From Nocardia crassostreae (lineage in GTDB: Bacteria > Actinomycetota > Actinomycetes > Mycobacteriales > Mycobacteriaceae), in NCBI RefSeq assembly GCF_001613405.1, contig NZ_BDCH01000023.1:124001-188000 (forward strand): a stretch of 64,000 nt of DNA, written 5' to 3'. This document shows, in pieces, positions 44,699 through 53,541 of this stretch. The position numbers and the translations under genes are program-made. Under the pieces are notes generated by a model. It made no database searches. It saw nothing but the letters and a program-made list of their open reading frames with translations, and was not told where the DNA came from. How positions within the stretch are numbered: position 1 is the stretch's first letter; every line of letters starts with the position of its first letter.

Positions 44699-46056
44699 CA
44701 ACGACCGATGTCGTCAACCCCGCGACCGAGAAGGTCTTGGCGACAATCGAATTGGCGGACGCGGCGGCGACCGACGCGGCCATCGAGCGGGCGCAGCGGG
44801 CCCTGCCGGGCTGGCGGGCGCTGGCCCCGGGCGATCGGGCCCGGCTGCTGCGGCGCTTCGCCGAGGCCGTCGATGCCGAGATAGAGAATCTGGCCCGGCT
44901 CGAGGTGACCAATGCGGGCCACACCATCGGCAATGCGCGCTGGGAGGCGGGCAATGTCCGCGATGTGCTGCACTACAGCGCCGGACTCCCGGAACGCCTG
45001 CTGGGCAGTCAGATTCCGGTCGCGGGCGGGGTGAACATCACCTTCTGCGAACCGCTCGGCGTGGTCGGCATCATCGTGCCGTGGAACTTCCCCATGCCGA
45101 TCGCGGCCTGGGGCTTCGGGCCCGCCCTGGCCGCCGGGAATACGGTGGTGCTCAAACCGGCCGAGCTCACGCCGCTGACGGCCATCCGGCTCGGCGAGTT
45201 GGCGCGGGAAGCGGGCCTGCCCGAGCACCTCTTCCAGGTGCTGCCCGGCAAGGGCTCGGTGGTGGGCGCGCGGTTCGTCACCCATCCGGCCGTGCGCAAG
45301 GTGGTGTTCACCGGATCCACCGAGGTCGGCAAGTCCATCATGGCGGGCTGCGCCGAGCAGGTGAAGCGGGTGACCCTCGAATTGGGCGGTAAGAGCGCCA
45401 ATATCGTGTTCGCCGACGCCGATATCGAAAAGGCCGCCGCCACCGCGCCCTACGGCGTCTTCGACAATGCCGGTCAGGACTGCTGTGCCCGCTCCCGGAT
45501 CCTGGTGCAGCGCAGTGTCTTCGACCGCTTCCTCGAACTTCTGGAACCGGCGGTGCGCGGCGTGCTGGTCGGCGATCCGGGCGACGAGACAACCGAGATG
45601 GGTCCCCTCATCTCGGCCGCGCACCGGGAGCGGGTCGCGGAGTTCCTGGAGCCGTCCACCACCGTCGCGTTCACCGGCACTCGCGTGGAAGGTCCCGGAT
45701 TCTGGTTCCCGCCAACGGTTGTGCTGCCGTCGAGCCCGGCCGATCGCATTGTCACCGAGGAGGTCTTCGGCCCCGTGGTCGCCGTGCTGCCCTTCGACGA
45801 CGAGGCCGACGCGCTGCGTATTGCCAACGACACCGAATACGGCCTGTCCGGCTCCATCTGGACCTCGGACGTGGGCCGCGCGCTGCGCGTCGCGCGCGGG
45901 GTCGAAGCCGGGAACCTGTCGGTGAATTCGCATTCCTCCGTGCGGTATTGGACACCGTTCGGCGGATTCAAGCAGTCGGGACTCGGCCGGGAACTCGGCC
46001 CCGACGCCGCGCGCGCCTTCACCGAGACCAAGAACGTCTTCCTCGCCACCGACTGA
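44695..46056 (+). CDS. aldC: Aldehyde dehydrogenase of the GlnA4 pathway (AldC-like)
   Basis: The 453-residue NAD(P)-dependent enzyme has VPWNFPMPIAAW (nucleotide loop), FTGSTEVGK, general base Glu in LELGGKSANIVF and the nucleophile in GQDCCARSRI, with EVFGPVVAVLPF and the C-terminal PFGGFKQSGLGRE. It likely oxidises the gamma-glutamyl aldehyde formed from the amine. The GTG start overlaps the hydrolase stop. The position matches aldC (Rv2858c) of M. tuberculosis. Confidence 0.88.
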   Translation: MTTTDVVNPATEKVLATIELADAAATDAAIERAQRALPGWRALAPGDRARLLRRFAEAVDAEIENLARLEVTNAGHTIGNARWEAGNVRDVLHYSAGLPERLLGSQIPVAGGVNITFCEPLGVVGIIVPWNFPMPIAAWGFGPALAAGNTVVLKPAELTPLTAIRLGELAREAGLPEHLFQVLPGKGSVVGARFVTHPAVRKVVFTGSTEVGKSIMAGCAEQVKRVTLELGGKSANIVFADADIEKAAATAPYGVFDNAGQDCCARSRILVQRSVFDRFLELLEPAVRGVLVGDPGDETTEMGPLISAAHRERVAEFLEPSTTVAFTGTRVEGPGFWFPPTVVLPSSPADRIVTEEVFGPVVAVLPFDDEADALRIANDTEYGLSGSIWTSDVGRALRVARGVEAGNLSVNSHSSVRYWTPFGGFKQSGLGRELGPDAARAFTETKNVFLATD

Positions 46057-46085
46057 GCACCACCTATCCGATCGAAGGAGTTATC

Positions 46086-46850
46086 TTGCAGCGCTTACAG
46101 GATCGAGTCGCGGTCGTCACCGGCGGCGGCAGTGGTATCGGCCTGGCCACCGTCCGGCGGTTCGCCCAGGAAGGCGCGAGGGTCGTCGTCGCCGATATCG
46201 ACGCCGCCTCCGGCGAGGCCGCGGCGGCGGAGGTCGGCGGCCTGTACGTGAAGGTCGACGTCACCGACGAGGAGCAGGTCAAGGCGCTGTTCCAGACGGC
46301 GGTCGACACCTACGGCGGCCTGGACATCGCCTTCAACAATGCGGGAATCTCACCCCCGGAGGACGATTCGATACTCACCACCGGTATCGACGCCTGGCGC
46401 CGCGTGCAGGAGGTGAACCTCACCTCGGTCTACCTGTGCAGCAAGTACGCCATCGAGCACATGCTCGAGCGCGGCAAGGGCTCGGTCATCAATACCGCGT
46501 CCTTCGTCGCCGTCATGGGCGCGGCCACCTCGCAGATCTCCTACACCGCCTCCAAGGGCGGCGTGCTCGCCATGAGCCGCGAGCTGGGAGTGCAGTTCGC
46601 CCGCAATGGCATTCGCGTCAACGCCCTGTGCCCCGGCCCGGTGAAAACCCCGCTGCTGCAGGAGCTGTTCGCCAAGGATCCCGAGCGCGCCGCCCGCCGC
46701 CTCGTGCACATTCCCACCGGCCGCTTCGCCGAACCGGAGGAAATCGCCGCCGCCGTGGCCTTTCTCGCCAGCGACGATTCCTCCTTCATCACCGCCTCAC
46801 AGTTCCTGGTCGACGGCGGTATCTCCGGCGCCTATGTGACCCCGCTCTGA
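46086..46850 (+). CDS. SDR dehydrogenase of the GlnA4 cluster (Rv2857c-like)
   Basis: The 254-residue classical SDR has TGGGSGIG, NNAG, a Ser in NTASFVAVMG, YTASK and the C-terminal DGGISGAYVTP. It is in the position of Rv2857c and probably performs an oxidation or reduction step on the pathway intermediate; this cluster lacks a PuuB-type flavin oxidase. The TTG start at 46086 is set by AAGGAG five bases upstream. Its 3' end overlaps the convergent permease gene by 54 bp. Confidence 0.87.
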   Translation: MQRLQDRVAVVTGGGSGIGLATVRRFAQEGARVVVADIDAASGEAAAAEVGGLYVKVDVTDEEQVKALFQTAVDTYGGLDIAFNNAGISPPEDDSILTTGIDAWRRVQEVNLTSVYLCSKYAIEHMLERGKGSVINTASFVAVMGAATSQISYTASKGGVLAMSRELGVQFARNGIRVNALCPGPVKTPLLQELFAKDPERAARRLVHIPTGRFAEPEEIAAAVAFLASDDSSFITASQFLVDGGISGAYVTPL

Positions 46851-48371
46851 AGGCTCGTCGACAAAGCGCTTCGGCCCGGTGAACCAGCGCCTGGTCGAAG
46901 CGAACCACCAGATGGTAATGGCGCCCACCACGGCGACGAGGGTGAGCGGGGCGTAATTGACCGCGGTCCAGGTGAACTCGCCGTTCCACGGATACCCGTG
47001 GTCGTCCATCGGCAGAATGAACAGCACGCTGATGAGCACGATCCACACCAGCGCGGCAATCCCGATCGGCCGATACCACCGCCCCAATTGCCAGGGCCCG
47101 GTCTGGAATCGGTTGCCGTGCAACTGGCGCTGCAGAATCGGCAGGCCGTAGGCGATATACAGACCGATGGTGGCAACCGAGGTGGCGGCGGCATACGCGG
47201 TCGGCGCATTGGCCGCGGGCACCAGCATCGACGGAATCAGCAGTACGAATGCGAAGAACGAGATGAACAGCACCGCGTTCACCGGCACCTTGCGCGCCGA
47301 CAGCTTCGACCACAGCGCCGATCCCGGCACCGCGCCGTCCCGGGCGAAGGCGAACAGCATCCGCGACGCCGAGGTGACCGAGGCGTAACCGCAGAACAGC
47401 TGCGCGACAGCGGCAATAATCAACAGCAGCCCGGACCAGAACGAGTTGAGCGAGTTCTCCAGAATGTAGATGACCGGATATCCGCTGTTCTTCGCAGGAT
47501 CGAGCGCATCGTCGAGGTTCGGGATGGCGAAGGTCACCGCCATGATCAGCAGGTAACCGGCCACCGCCGAGACGATGATCGTATTGATGATCCCCTTCGC
47601 CGCCGTCCGCGCGGCATTGTGCGTCTCCTCCGACATGTGCGCCGAGGCGTCGTAGCCGGTGAAGGTGTACTGCGCGTGCAGCAACCCGAGCATGAAACTG
47701 AAGGCCACGCCGCCGAATCCGACCGCGCTGTTGTCCACGGTCTCGGTGAATACGAACCCGACGCTCTGATGGTTCTCCGCGCCGAAGCCGAGCACCACCA
47801 CGAAGATGGCCACGCCGCCCACATGCCACCAGGCGGAAATATTGTTGATCGTCGCCGACAGATGCGGGCCGAGGGCATTCAGCACCGCGTGCAGCACCAG
47901 AATGGCGGCGAACACCAGGAAGATGGCATTGCGGTCGGTTCCGATATCGATGCCGATCACATTCAGCACCACGGTGGTGAAAATGGCCGCGCCGTAGTCG
48001 ATGGCGGCCGTCACCGCGATCTGCCCGATCAGATTGAACCATCCGGTGAACCAGCCCCAGATCGGCCCGCCCAACTCCGAGGCCCACCAGTAGAGCCCGC
48101 CGGAAGTCGGGTACGCCGAGGCCAATTCGGCCATGGCCAGCCCCACGAACAGCACCATTATCGACACCAGCGGCCAGCCCCACGCCATGGTGATGGGCCC
48201 GCCATTGGCCAGGCCGATGCCGTAACTGGCGAGCCCGCCGGTCAGGATGGAGACGATGGTGAAACTGATGGCGAAGTTCGAGAAACCGGACCACGTCCGA
48301 GCCAGGTCCTGTCGGTAGCCGAGCTGCGCGAGGCGATGTTCGTCGTCGGATTGAGGCTGGGTGTCGGTCAT
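46797..48371 (-). CDS. APC-superfamily amine/amino acid permease
   Basis: The 524-residue protein has twelve membrane helices of the choline/GABA-permease (BAT1/UgaP-like) branch: FSNFAISFTIVSILTGGLASYG, AELASAYPTSGGLYWWASEL, FTGYDASAHMSEETHNAARTAAKG and FAFARDGAVPGSALW. It probably imports the amine or GABA-like compound used by the adjacent glnA4 operon, although it is on the opposite strand. The ATG at 48371 gives MTDTQPQSDDEHRLAQLGY. The hydrophilic tail beyond GPKRFVDEP overlaps the SDR gene and may be longer than usual. Confidence 0.88.
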   Translation of the reverse strand: MTDTQPQSDDEHRLAQLGYRQDLARTWSGFSNFAISFTIVSILTGGLASYGIGLANGGPITMAWGWPLVSIMVLFVGLAMAELASAYPTSGGLYWWASELGGPIWGWFTGWFNLIGQIAVTAAIDYGAAIFTTVVLNVIGIDIGTDRNAIFLVFAAILVLHAVLNALGPHLSATINNISAWWHVGGVAIFVVVLGFGAENHQSVGFVFTETVDNSAVGFGGVAFSFMLGLLHAQYTFTGYDASAHMSEETHNAARTAAKGIINTIIVSAVAGYLLIMAVTFAIPNLDDALDPAKNSGYPVIYILENSLNSFWSGLLLIIAAVAQLFCGYASVTSASRMLFAFARDGAVPGSALWSKLSARKVPVNAVLFISFFAFVLLIPSMLVPAANAPTAYAAATSVATIGLYIAYGLPILQRQLHGNRFQTGPWQLGRWYRPIGIAALVWIVLISVLFILPMDDHGYPWNGEFTWTAVNYAPLTLVAVVGAITIWWFASTRRWFTGPKRFVDEPSERGHIGAGDTAVDQEL

Positions 48372-48538
48372 GCTTTTCTCCCGCGTGTGAACACCGCCCT
48401 CACACGGCGTTCGCCAGGAGATCAGTCTGAAGTAAAGCCACCTCAACCGCTGCACAACACCGAAATTGAGTGCGGCCCATCGGGAATCGCCGCCAGGGGC
48501 GGGGCCGCGATTCCCGATGAGCACTCCGGGCGGAGGGA

Positions 48539-49114
48539 TCAGATGACAATGGCTCCCAGCACCAGGCCTATACCGCCACCGATCACGCCGCCGACGAAGA
48601 TGCCCGGCAGACATCCGATGATCAGGAAGATGAGGCCGACGGCGCACCCGAGCACCACACCGATCGGAACGCCCACGATCAGGCCCGCGGCCGCGCCGAT
48701 GAATCCGATATCGCGCAACTGCTGCCCATCCGACGGCGTCAGGACGTCATTCGACGGATAAACCGTCAGCGTGCTGCCGTCGGGGCTCACTTCCGTTTCC
48801 AGCCGCACCGCATAACCCGCGGTTTCGTACAGCATCGGCCAGCGTTCGACGAGCGTGCCGTCGGCGGCGGTCACGGAAATGACCTTGCCGTCGTGTTCGC
48901 GATCGAACCGCCCGTTGACGAGGTGGGTCGTGACGGCCCGGCCGTCCGCGCTCACGCTCGTCGAGTATTCGATGCCGTTCTCGCTGCCGCTGTACATGCC
49001 GATGGCGGGCGGCGCCGGTGCGGCGGGGACGGGTTCCGCATGGACGGTCACCGCCGCGATTCCGATGGCGGCAATGGTCAGCAGAGTTGTCGCGACGAAT
49101 TTTCGGATCCTCAT
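48539..49114 (-). CDS. Secreted/membrane-tailed hypothetical protein
   Basis: The 191-residue protein has a Sec signal (RIRKFVATTLLTIAAIGIAAVTVHAEP). A beta-rich domain of about 85 residues follows (IEYSTSVSADGRAVTTHLVNG to SPDGSTLTVYPS), then a C-terminal Gly-rich hydrophobic stretch (GLIVGVPIGVVLGCAVGLIFLIIGCLPGIFVGGVIGG) long enough for two helices. The same plan is frequent in Nocardia proteins of unknown function. The ATG at 49114 follows GAGAGG. Confidence 0.65.
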   Translation of the reverse strand: MRIRKFVATTLLTIAAIGIAAVTVHAEPVPAAPAPPAIGMYSGSENGIEYSTSVSADGRAVTTHLVNGRFDREHDGKVISVTAADGTLVERWPMLYETAGYAVRLETEVSPDGSTLTVYPSNDVLTPSDGQQLRDIGFIGAAAGLIVGVPIGVVLGCAVGLIFLIIGCLPGIFVGGVIGGGIGLVLGAIVI

Positions 49115-49246
49115 TCGGTCACACCTCTCGGTCGAATCGAACATGGGACCTGACGGGGGTACGGCAAAACACCTAAACAATTGCACCCGGAGGCGGCGAG
49201 TAATTCCGGAATGGCGTAACGATCAAGGATCCGAATAGAGAATTTT

Positions 49247-49840
49247 TCAGAATAAATCGGCGGTATGCCATTCGCCGTCCGGGTAGGTGATGTAGAGCGG
49301 CCCCAGATTGCACGGGGTGAGGCAGCCGGTCGGGGTGACGAGGGCGTCGGGATGATCGCGGGTCAGCGTGCGGTGCAACTCCCCCGCGCCGTAGACCGTG
49401 CAGCGCGGGCCGCGGCAGACCAGGATGTGCGCGGTGTGCTCGGGAATCTCCGACCACGCCGGACTGCGGAAGGCCCGCGGGCTGGCGGTGACGGGTGCGC
49501 CCTCGTCACGCATTCTGGTGCGCACGACCTCGGCGAATTCGGCTGCCTTGTCGATGCTTTCGGTAATCCGCACATCGAGATCGGCGGCGCGGGTCTCGCG
49601 CCAGTTCGCCACCGCGCGGGCGATCCAGGTCTCGAGATAGCGGTCGCGCGGGACCGCCAAGGGTACTAGGGTGACCGGAACACCTTCTGCCACAGCATTA
49701 TCGAGGACAGCGTGGATGGTCGGCTCGCCCTGGTCGAGCAGGGCGTAGCCGATCCCGCAGGCGCGGGCCAGCGCTTCCACGGCCGGGATATCGACACCCG
49801 ACGGCGTGGGCCGGGCGACCAGGACATAGCGGCGGCTCAT
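49247..49840 (-). CDS. CbiX-like/2Fe-2S ferredoxin-like fusion protein
   Basis: The 197-residue protein has an N-terminal CbiX/cobaltochelatase-like half (RYVLVARPTPSGVDIPAVEALARACG, VPVTLVPLAVPRDRYLETWI). Its C-terminal half is a thioredoxin-like 2Fe-2S domain with four cysteines spaced as C-x4-C (CRGPRC) and C-x3-C (CLTPC). Such fusions accompany vitamin B12 or cobalt genes. It is the last gene of the riboswitch-controlled operon and starts by ATGA overlap with the ATPase gene. A role in handling the imported metal or corrinoid is inferred. Enzyme activity is unproven because catalytic His residues of CbiX are not clear. Confidence 0.75.
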   Translation of the reverse strand: MSRRYVLVARPTPSGVDIPAVEALARACGIGYALLDQGEPTIHAVLDNAVAEGVPVTLVPLAVPRDRYLETWIARAVANWRETRAADLDVRITESIDKAAEFAEVVRTRMRDEGAPVTASPRAFRSPAWSEIPEHTAHILVCRGPRCTVYGAGELHRTLTRDHPDALVTPTGCLTPCNLGPLYITYPDGEWHTADLF

Positions 49841-50625
49841 GCTGTGCGCACCGTTCGCGCGGCGGGCACGACCAGCGGCGTCCCGGTGATCGGATCGTCG
49901 ATGACCGCGCACTCCAGATCGAAGACCTCGGCCACCACCTCGGGACGCACGATCTGTGCGGGCGAGCCCTGCGCGACCACCCGCCCGTCCTTCATGGCAA
50001 TGAGATTTTCGGCGTAGCGGGCGGCCAGATTCAGATCGTGCAGCACCGCGACAATGGTGCGCGGCAACAGATTTCGAAGCACCTCCAGCACATCGAGCTG
50101 ATGCGCCAGATCGAGGAAGGTGATCGGCTCGTCGAGCAGCATGACCTCCGGATCCTGTGCGATCGCCAGCGCGATCCACACCCGCTGTTTCTGCCCGCCC
50201 GACAGCTGATCCACGGTGCGCGCGGCGAGTTCGAGGGTGTCGGTGACGGTCAGCGCGCGCCGCACCGCGGCCTCGTCGGCCTCGGACCATTGCCGGAACC
50301 AGCGTTGATGCGGATGCCTGCCGCGCCCGACGAGATCGGCGACGGTGATCCCATCGGGGGCCTGCGGCTGCTGCGGCAGCATGCCGAGGCGGCGCGCCAG
50401 GGTGCGCGCGGGTTGCTTCGCGATATCGGCCCCGTCGAGCAGTACCGCGCCCGCGGTTGGCGGCACCAGCCGGGCCAGTCCGCGCAGCAATGTCGATTTG
50501 CCGCAACCGTTTCGGCCGACAATAACGGTCAGTTGCCCGGCCGGGAAGTCGACGGTGGCATCGGTGACGATCGCGGTATCGCCATAGGCGAGTGCGAGTC
50601 CGGTGGTGGTGAGATGTGCGGTCAT
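49837..50625 (-). CDS. FecCD-type ABC importer, ATPase subunit
   Basis: The 262-residue ATPase has Walker A GRNGCGKST, Q-loop LPQQPQAPDGITVADLVGRGR, signature LSGGQKQR, Walker B VMLLDEP and switch His in VLHDLNLAARY. It groups with FepC/BtuD/FhuC, which power uptake of siderophores, haem or cobalamin. It overlaps the upstream permease and the downstream CbiX-like gene by ATGA. The cobalamin riboswitch upstream of the operon argues for a corrinoid or cobalt-related substrate over a siderophore. Confidence 0.92.
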   Translation of the reverse strand: MTAHLTTTGLALAYGDTAIVTDATVDFPAGQLTVIVGRNGCGKSTLLRGLARLVPPTAGAVLLDGADIAKQPARTLARRLGMLPQQPQAPDGITVADLVGRGRHPHQRWFRQWSEADEAAVRRALTVTDTLELAARTVDQLSGGQKQRVWIALAIAQDPEVMLLDEPITFLDLAHQLDVLEVLRNLLPRTIVAVLHDLNLAARYAENLIAMKDGRVVAQGSPAQIVRPEVVAEVFDLECAVIDDPITGTPLVVPAARTVRTA

Positions 50626-51810
50626 CCAGCGTGTCCGATTCGGGTTGCGCGAGCGAGGAGATAGACGAGAACGGGTGCGCCGAGAATGGCGGTCACCACG
50701 CCGACCGGCAGTTCGGCCGGAAACAGCCGCCGCGCGGCCAGATCCGCCGCGACCACCAGCAGCGCGCCCGCGGCAGCGGCTGGTGCGAGTCCGGCGCGCC
50801 GTTCGGTGAGCAGCCGCCGCACGATCTGCGGTGCGACCAGCGCGACGAAGGCAATGGGACCGGCCGCGGCGGTGGCGAGGGTTGCGGCCGCGGCGGCGAG
50901 CACGATCAGTGTGGCGCGGTGCAGACCACGCTGTCCCGCAAGGGAATTCGCGAGTTCGTCGCCCAGTTCGAGCAACGCCAGCGACCGCGCGAACACTAGG
51001 AGCGGCGGCAGTGTCACCAGCAGTGCCGCCGCGCCGAACCAGACGTGCATCCAGTCCCGATTGGCCAGGCTGCCGCTGAGCCACGCGGCCACGGTGTGCG
51101 CCTGGTAGATATTCGCCCGGGTCAGCACGAATGAGATCGCGGACGACAGCATGGCGGTCACGCCGATCCCGACCAGGACGAGCCGGTAACCATCGAGCCC
51201 GTTCTTGGTCGCGACCACGACAATCAATGTCATGGCCACGAACGATCCAGCCATGGCGCCACACACCAGAACCAGCCCCGCGCCGCCGAGAACAACGCTC
51301 ACCACCAGCGCGCCCAGCGACGCGCCCGCATTGATGCCGATGATCTCCGGGCTGACGAGCGGATTGGTCGCGATCCGTTGCAGCACAGCGCCGGACAGCG
51401 CGAAGGCGGCGCCCGTGCAGAGCCCGGTGAGCACCCCGCGGCAGCCGATCGGAGACCACCACGTCGTATTCGATGAGAGTGCCCCCGCCGCCGAGGATCC
51501 GCAGCACATCGCCGACCGTGACCGGATAGTGCCCGACGGTCAGCGAATACGCCGCCACCGCCAGCGCGGCCGCCGTCAGTACGGTGGTGATCAGCATCGA
51601 GCGCCGATCGACGCGGATGACCATCCGCCGTCCGGGCGAGCGCAGCAGGATCGTACCGACAGGCAGCATCCGCGGCAGCCGGACAGAGGTCCGGCTGGTC
51701 GCCCCGGCAGGCACGCGATCGGGAGCCACGCCGCGCCGATCACATCCGTTCAGGGGCACGCCGGAATGCCGCGGTGGTTCTTCGACCGGGCGCCGGAGTC
51801 GGGCGGTCAT
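50622..51810 (-). pseudogene. FecCD-type ABC importer, second permease (frameshifted)
   Basis: The restored protein of about 395 residues has the BtuC/FepD-like plan of nine to ten helices: SMLITTVLTAAALAVAAYSL, SGAVLQRIATNPLVSPEIIGI, AGPIAFVALVAPQIVRRL, ELPVGVVTAILGAPVLVYLL. The frame breaks at four C/G (51434-51437); three restore DRLPR to VLTGLCTGAAFALSGAVLQ. The ATG at 51810 overlaps the stop of the fused upstream gene (ATGA). An N-terminal hydrophilic extension of about 65 residues (RRPVEEPPRHSGVPLNGCDRR) is longer than usual, so a later start is possible. Confidence 0.82.
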
Positions 51811-53276
51811 AGCTTCGCCACCTTCCGGTTGCGCACCAGATAGAGGAAGAACGGCGAGCCCGCGAACGCGGTGATGATCCCCACTTGGATCTCCTGTGGT
51901 TGTGCCATGACACGTCCCCGGATGTCCGCGAGCAGCAGCAGCGCCGGTCCCAGGACAGCGCACCAGGCCAGGATCCACCGGTAGTCATGCCCGGCGAAGG
52001 CGCGCGCCATATGTGGAATCACCAAGCCGATGAACGCGATCGGCCCCGCAATGGCCACCGCCGCACCGGCCAGCACCACCACGCTCACCGCCCCGACGGC
52101 CCGGACGGCGGCAAGGCGGGCACCGAGCGTGCGCGCCAGATCCTCACCGATCGCAATGGTGTTCAGCGTCCGCGCCACGGCGATCGCCAGCACTACCCCG
52201 GCTACAATGAAAGGCGCTGTCCCCGAAACGGATTCGAGGTCCGCGCGGGTCAGCGACCCGACCACCCAGAATCGGAAGTTCTCGAACTTCCCCCGATCCA
52301 GCAGCGTGATCGCGGTGGTGATCGACCCGCACAGCGCGGTGAACGCCGCACCCGCCAGCGCCAGTTTCACCGGTGTGGCGCCTCCGAATCCGAGCGAACC
52401 GAGCGTGTACACGAACACCGCCGCGACGGCCGCGCCGAGGAAGGCGAACCACACGAATCCCATGACGGTGCCGAGCCCCAGCCCGCCCATGGCGACGACA
52501 ATGGCCAGGGAGGCCCCGGCATTGATGCCGAGCAATCCCGGTCCCGCCAGCGGATTTCGGGTCAGGCCCTGCATGACGGCCCCGGCCAGCGCGAGCGCGA
52601 TACCCGCGAGCAGTCCGGCGATCGTGCGCGGCAAGCGGATATAGCGCACGATCCGATCGGTATCGGTCCCGCGGAAATCAGTGAACGCGGCGACCACCTG
52701 CTCGGCCCGATCGCCCGCACCCCACAGCGCGCCCAGGTCCCGCAGATCGGCGTAGACGTTCTCGAACCGCACGGTGGCGGGGTTGATGGCTTCATCGGCC
52801 AGACCATCCGCGCTGGGGCACAGCGGGCTCAGGACCCAGGTCTCCACGCCCAGGTCGTGCAGGCTGGCCCGGGTGCCGATGCTGTTCTGCGCGGATTTCG
52901 CGAATACCCCGTTGAAGCCCGACAGCACGAAATCCGGGTTCTTCGCCAGCATTTCGTCGCGGCTGGGCAGCTTCTCGACGTACGGAGACCGGGCCTGCGC
53001 GTCCTGGTATTCGGGCAGCACGGCCGAATCCAGGAAGGCCGTCCCGGCCAGCCGATCGGTGACCCCGAGCGCGTGCGCGATCTCGATGGCCGGTTGGTAC
53101 GCCGCGTAGATCCGCTGGGGCGGGCCGCTCACGGTGATGTCGATACCGCAATTGGCGCGCGTGACGGCCTGTGCTCCGTCGGCCGCCGGTCCGGATTGCG
53201 CGCCGCAACCGGTGAGTGCGATCGCGCAGGCGATCAGCGCGCCGGTACGCAGGCGCGCGGAAACGAACGTGGTCAA
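51807..53276 (-). CDS. Fusion of truncated periplasmic-binding lipoprotein to truncated FecCD permease
   Basis: The 489-residue open frame begins as a BtuF/FepB-type binding lipoprotein (lipobox IALTGCGAQ, then NCGIDITVSGPPQRIYAAYQP, PYVEKLPSRDEMLAKNPDFVLSG). After about 190 residues, at AEQVVAAFTDF, it switches without stop to a FecCD permease (RYIRLPRTIAGLLAGIALA, GAVMQGLTRNPLAGPGLLGI, to LYLVRNRKVAKL). The C-terminal lobe of the binding protein and the first helix of the permease are missing, as expected for an in-frame deletion across two adjacent genes. The TTG at 53276 follows GGAAGG. It is the first gene under the riboswitch. Confidence 0.82.
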   Translation of the reverse strand: MTTFVSARLRTGALIACAIALTGCGAQSGPAADGAQAVTRANCGIDITVSGPPQRIYAAYQPAIEIAHALGVTDRLAGTAFLDSAVLPEYQDAQARSPYVEKLPSRDEMLAKNPDFVLSGFNGVFAKSAQNSIGTRASLHDLGVETWVLSPLCPSADGLADEAINPATVRFENVYADLRDLGALWGAGDRAEQVVAAFTDFRGTDTDRIVRYIRLPRTIAGLLAGIALALAGAVMQGLTRNPLAGPGLLGINAGASLAIVVAMGGLGLGTVMGFVWFAFLGAAVAAVFVYTLGSLGFGGATPVKLALAGAAFTALCGSITTAITLLDRGKFENFRFWVVGSLTRADLESVSGTAPFIVAGVVLAIAVARTLNTIAIGEDLARTLGARLAAVRAVGAVSVVVLAGAAVAIAGPIAFIGLVIPHMARAFAGHDYRWILAWCAVLGPALLLLADIRGRVMAQPQEIQVGIITAFAGSPFFLYLVRNRKVAKL

Positions 53277-53319
53277 GGTGACCGCCTTCCAGGTCCTCGT
53301 GGAACGGGTGGTACTGCCT

Positions 53320-53492
53320 GCCGTGGCCGGTCTCCTGGCTGACGGGTTGCTGCGCGACGGATCCACCTTCCCGGGGCACCAGCGCCCCAGTGGTTCCGGA
53401 CGACGGCGGGCGTCGTCCGGGTCGATCAGTCGCTCCCGATCACAGTGGCGAGGGCCGCACCGGTTCCACACCGGTTTCCCGAACACCACGGC
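53320..53492 (-). promoter_or_regulatory. Cobalamin (AdoCbl) riboswitch
   Basis: In the 5' leader on the minus strand the conserved B12 aptamer parts appear in order: CGGGAAACCGGTGTGGAACC, CCCTCGCCACTGTGATCGGG, CCACTGG, CCGGGAAGGTGG and the diagnostic GTCAGCCAGGAGACCGGCC. The P1 helix closes as GCCGTGG (53492-53486) with CCACGGC (53326-53320). The first gene starts 43 nt downstream, so coenzyme B12 most likely switches off translation or transcription of the whole transporter operon. Confidence 0.92.
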
Positions 53493-53541
53493 CCGGGGAC
53501 TGTACCAAGCGCTCGAGCCACCCCGGTGCCGCGGCGTTGCC

